A stretch of 64,000 bases of DNA from Roseiarcus sp963726105 (GTDB taxonomy: Bacteria; Pseudomonadota; Alphaproteobacteria; Rhizobiales; Beijerinckiaceae), in the NCBI GenBank assembly GCA_963726105.1, contig CAVSBJ010000001.1:62001-126000 (forward strand). Reading direction: 5' to 3'. The position numbers and the translations under genes are program-made. The notes below the pieces were generated by a model, which was not told the DNA's origin, did not search any database, and worked only from the letters and a program-made list of their open reading frames with translations. Below are positions 61,338-64,000 of the stretch, one piece after another. Every line of letters starts with the position of its first letter. Within the stretch, counting starts at the first letter, position 1.

Positions 61338-61862
61338 TTAAGCCGAAGCTGCTGGCGCAGGGCTGAATAAGCCGACGCGGAGATCCTTGACCTCATAGAT
61401 GCGTTTGCCATCGCCCTCGAGCCACCCGTCAGAAACGCCAAGGACCAGCTTGCCCCTGAAGACACGCTTCATCTCCACGCCATAGACAACCTTCTTTATC
61501 GTTGGCAGCACCTGGTCGGCGAACTTCACCTCCCCGACGCCGAGCGCGCGGCCCCGCCCAGGCAGACCGAGCCAACCGAGAAAGAACCCGGTCAATTGCC
61601 AAAGAGCGTCCAGGCCGAGACACCCCGGCATCACCGGATCATTCTTGAAATGGCAACCGAAAAACCAGAGGTCCGGCTTGACGTCGAGCTCTGCCCGGAC
61701 GCCCCCTTTGCCGTTGGCCCCTCCAGTTTCGGAGATCTCGCTGATCCGGTCGAACATCAACATCGGCGGCAAAGGCAGTTGCGCGTTGCCCGGTCCGAAC
61801 ATGTCGCCGCGGCCGCAGATGATGAGATCCTCGTAGTTGAAACTGGTACGCCGTTCGACCAT
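61338..61862 (-). CDS. fabA: 3-hydroxydecanoyl-ACP dehydratase/isomerase
   Basis: FabA dehydrates 3-hydroxydecanoyl-ACP and isomerises the double bond, starting the anaerobic route to unsaturated fatty acids. The 174-residue hot-dog protein has MLMFDRISEIS, the catalytic histidine in WFFGCHFKNDPVMPGCLGLD, and the catalytic aspartate in the same LGLDALWQLTGFFLGW segment; EVKFADQVLPTIKKV follows. It is the first gene of fabA-fabB-fabI. The irr regulator gene that often lies divergent to fabA is not present. Confidence 0.95.
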   Translation of the reverse strand: MVERRTSFNYEDLIICGRGDMFGPGNAQLPLPPMLMFDRISEISETGGANGKGGVRAELDVKPDLWFFGCHFKNDPVMPGCLGLDALWQLTGFFLGWLGLPGRGRALGVGEVKFADQVLPTIKKVVYGVEMKRVFRGKLVLGVSDGWLEGDGKRIYEVKDLRVGLFSPAPAASA

Positions 61863-62068
61863 GCGCGCGGTTTATCCCTGGGACCCCCGCGCCCCGCGCG
61901 GAAGCCTTCAAGGCGGGGTGGTAACACACACGCCCTCTTATCAAAAGCGTTCCGCGTTTGGCTTGGACTAGCGTACGGAGCTGGCGGGCGTCTTTGCCCC
62001 GCCCCGGCAGGGCCGGGTCCCGCAAGCCGACACGTCCGCCCGAGGGGCTGCCGTCGCGATGGGCGCCA

Positions 62069-62929
62069 TCAATACCGGGGAGTATCGGCGGAGGCGATCA
62101 GGCCACCGCTGGTCGTGACAACCCATCCGTTGCCTCCGAGCTCAATACGCTCGACCCGCCCCGCGCCGGGGAGAAAATCGCCCTGACGGACTTCGCGCTC
62201 GCCGTAACGCCCGCCGACCAGCGCGACGTCATCGCGGGCGTCCAGGACGACATATCCGCGCAAAAGTGGCTTCGGCCGATCAATTGAACTCGTCCTGTCC
62301 ATCGAAACATTGTCGAACTTCGGACGCGTTGGCGGTTGCTTCGCCTGTGCGACCGGCGACGGCGCCGGAAGCGGCGCGGCAATCTTCTGCTCGAGCCTGT
62401 CGATGCGGGTCGAGAGGCCGGTGGTCAAAGCATTCGCTTCGTGATCGACACGTTCAGTGAGTTTGTCGACCTTCACGCTCGCTTCATGGTCGAGCTTCTC
62501 CACGCGTTGGGACAGTTGGGCCAAAGCCCCGCTGACCTCCCGCGTTGAAGCGAGGTTCGACCTGATCTCGCCGACCGACTGCCGCAAGTCGGTCAGGCCG
62601 GCGTTCGACATCGTGCTGTCGATTGCGTCGAGGCGGACCTTCAGCGACTTGATAGTGTGGGCCAGAGACGCGTTTTCACTCGCCTGTTCCGCAAGCGCCC
62701 TGGCCTGCTCTCGGTCTTCCAAAAACAACGCCCCCACGACGGCGGCGACGATCGCAAGCGCCGCTGCGGCGGCGAAATGGAACCGGGAGAAGGAAAGCCT
62801 GGGCGCAGTCGCAGGTGGCGGCTCAGCCCCGAGCCTGGTCTCCTCACGCTCCTCCACGACAACGAGGTCGCGCGAGGCGCTCGCCGGCTGCAGCGCGTTG
62901 CCGGCGCTTGAATTCTCGAATTCACCCAT
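62069..62929 (-). CDS. Coiled-coil inner-membrane protein, unknown function
   Basis: A 286-residue protein with a proline/glutamate-rich cytosolic head (about 45 residues), one membrane helix (FHFAAAAALAIVAAVVGALF), a long coiled coil (about residues 75-175: SLAHTIKSLKVRLDAIDSTM, LSQRVEKLDHEASVKVDKLT) and a C-terminal folded part LLRGYVVLDARDDVALVGGR with EVRQGDFLPGAGRVERIELG. The last part looks like a small beta domain ending GWVVTTSGGLIASADT. I recognise the architecture from rhizobial genomes but know no function. Confidence 0.7.
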   Translation of the reverse strand: MGEFENSSAGNALQPASASRDLVVVEEREETRLGAEPPPATAPRLSFSRFHFAAAAALAIVAAVVGALFLEDREQARALAEQASENASLAHTIKSLKVRLDAIDSTMSNAGLTDLRQSVGEIRSNLASTREVSGALAQLSQRVEKLDHEASVKVDKLTERVDHEANALTTGLSTRIDRLEQKIAAPLPAPSPVAQAKQPPTRPKFDNVSMDRTSSIDRPKPLLRGYVVLDARDDVALVGGRYGEREVRQGDFLPGAGRVERIELGGNGWVVTTSGGLIASADTPRY

Positions 62930-63135
62930 CGATCAACATCCGCGGCTAACGAAGCGTTTATTCCAGTCTCCGCCAATGGGATTAAGGAATTGTTGACCCT
63001 CGCCGCGCCGCCTTGCGCTGTCCCACAATTCGGGCGCGGACAGGCGGCGTCGCCGGACAACGACAACTGCTGTGGGAACGTGAAATGGCCCCCGCCCCGC
63101 TAACGCCCCGGCGGCGCGACCTGCGCCCAATCTGG

Positions 63136-63567
63136 CTAGGCGGCGCCCAGCCTCAGCTCCGCCGCGTCCGCCCGGATACGGTCGACCATCGCGCGCACAC
63201 CATTCGAACGCTGGGGCGTCAGGTGCTGCTCAAGGCCGAGCGCGCGAAAGGCGGCGATCGCATCCACGGCAAGGATCTGCTCCGGCGTGCGATCGGAAAA
63301 GAGCGCGATCGCAATGGCGATCAGACCCCGCACGAGGTGGGAGTCGCTGTCGCCGCGGTAGTGCAACATGCTTCCGCCTTCGGCGTCTGTCCTCGGCTCG
63401 CGTTCCAGCCACACCTGGCTGACGCAGCCCCGAACTTTGTTGACGTTGTTGTGGGCCTCGTCGCTCAGCGGCTCGAGCGATTGACCCAATTCAAGGACAT
63501 AACGATATCGATCCTCCCAGTCGTCGAGGGAAGCAAAATCGTCGCGAATGGTGTCAATTGTCGACAA
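63136..63567 (-). CDS. sufE: SufE cysteine desulfurase activator
   Basis: SufE accepts sulfane sulfur from the desulfurase SufS during Fe-S cluster assembly. The 143-residue protein has FASLDDWEDRYRYVLELGQS and the sulfur-accepting cysteine in NKVRGCVSQVWLE, followed by LVRGLIAIAIALFSDRTPEQ. I place the start at the TTG at 63567, 12 bases after a strong AAGGAGG; the ATG at 63597 would put that ribosome site inside the coding region. No suf operon is adjacent. Confidence 0.9.
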   Translation of the reverse strand: MSTIDTIRDDFASLDDWEDRYRYVLELGQSLEPLSDEAHNNVNKVRGCVSQVWLEREPRTDAEGGSMLHYRGDSDSHLVRGLIAIAIALFSDRTPEQILAVDAIAAFRALGLEQHLTPQRSNGVRAMVDRIRADAAELRLGAA

Positions 63568-64000
63568 GGGATGCGCCAGCCTCCTTGGGCGGTTCATAGC
63601 CCTTATATGGGCTCGGGTCAGCAGCGAACCAGCGCGCCCGCGAGAAATCGATACCTCGTCACGGTCCAAGAAGACCGCGGTCGTAATGAAGGATAAACCA
63701 TAATCCAAAAGCTCGTCGGATGGGGCGGCACTTAGGGAAGCGGCTGAGTCTAGACTTAAGATTGGCTTAATCAGCGGCTGCGATTTTAAGGAACCGCGCG
63801 GCGATCCGGAGCGCTTGCAGGTGAGGCGCCCGCACTCTTTCGCGCCGCCGAAACCAGATATGTCGGCCAATCGTTCCGCTGCCGCCGTCTACCGAAATGA
63901 CGGGTATTCTTCCGGGCCATTCCATTCGCGCTCCTTCGAGCGCGGAGACGGATTCGATCGGAGCCGCTGCGATCTCAGGAGAGCACACGTGGATCTAGCG
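63568..64000. other. Right end of window, no supported gene
   Basis: The 433 bases beyond sufE contain only short frames. One on the minus strand (63767-63988, 73 codons, GTG start, ending RAPHLQALRIAARFLKIAAA) is closed by an upstream stop, so it is not the end of a longer gene, and it has no recognisable motif. The start of a gene lying further right cannot be excluded. The sufE promoter should be in this stretch. Confidence 0.4.

Noticed and set aside
63767..63988. A 73-codon minus-strand frame at the right edge
   Set aside because: It has a stop upstream in frame, no recognised motif and no good ribosome site.
1..64000. CRISPR arrays, rRNA genes, parS sites and prophage genes
   Set aside because: None was seen on reading through; no regularly spaced repeats, no rRNA sequence, no TGTTTCACGTGAAACA-type palindrome and no phage structural genes.

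Overview
This window is GC-rich chromosomal DNA from an alphaproteobacterium, most likely of the order Hyphomicrobiales (Rhizobiales). The placement rests on gene order: yajC-secD-secF followed by a Mth938-domain gene and a squalene/phytoene-synthase-like gene; metX-metW; hisC-tyrC; fabI-fabB-fabA; and rho-hemJ facing PPRP-maf-aroE-coaE-dnaQ-secB. A family-level guess (Beijerinckiaceae/Methylocystaceae) is weak inference only. Almost everything is housekeeping metabolism; I found no CRISPR array, prophage or obvious defence island.

Layout. 1-5900: end of an MscS channel gene, aquaporin Z, then the yajC-secD-secF operon continuing into two genes whose mitochondrial relatives (NDUFAF3 and NDUFAF6) assemble respiratory complex I. 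5922-8453: a complete IS630-type element with TA target duplication, a Phd/VapC toxin-antitoxin pair and a DMT transporter with an internal deletion. 8481-16260: a branched-chain-amino-acid-type ABC transporter (fused LivG-LivF, LivM, LivH, two tandem binding proteins) beside an OFA-family antiporter and a 43-residue companion gene. 16473-28138: phosphate transporter, M20 peptidase, fused FolP-FolK, aminotransferase, ModE-like regulator, TrpF-TrpB, cupin, DUF4239 protein, UxuA and AccA.

28279-31750: tRNA-Trp and tRNA-Gly, then a decayed accessory patch made of an IS6-type element and remnants of four unrelated genes (urea/amide-type binding protein, flavin monooxygenase, sugar ABC ATPase, SAM methyltransferase). 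31759-53116: amidohydrolase, MetX-MetW, LeuB, HolA, an ABC-F ATPase, Pgi, aminopeptidase P, Hpt, FtsE-FtsX-PlsC, then aromatic amino acid/histidine genes (chorismate mutase, HisC, TyrC), Rho and HemJ. 53117-53598 is a 482-bp gap between divergent blocks that I propose as the chromosomal replication origin. 53599-63567: PPRP-maf-aroE-coaE-dnaQ, SecB, a lytic transglycosylase, FabI-FabB-FabA, a coiled-coil membrane protein and SufE.

An important caveat for the reader: at least ten genes, including essential ones (secD, secF, pgi), carry single-base frameshifts, and nearly all are best repaired by removing one extra base. That one-sided pattern looks like residual sequencing insertion error rather than biology. 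I annotate those genes as full-length CDS with the break noted, and reserve the pseudogene label for genes that are also truncated or internally deleted.
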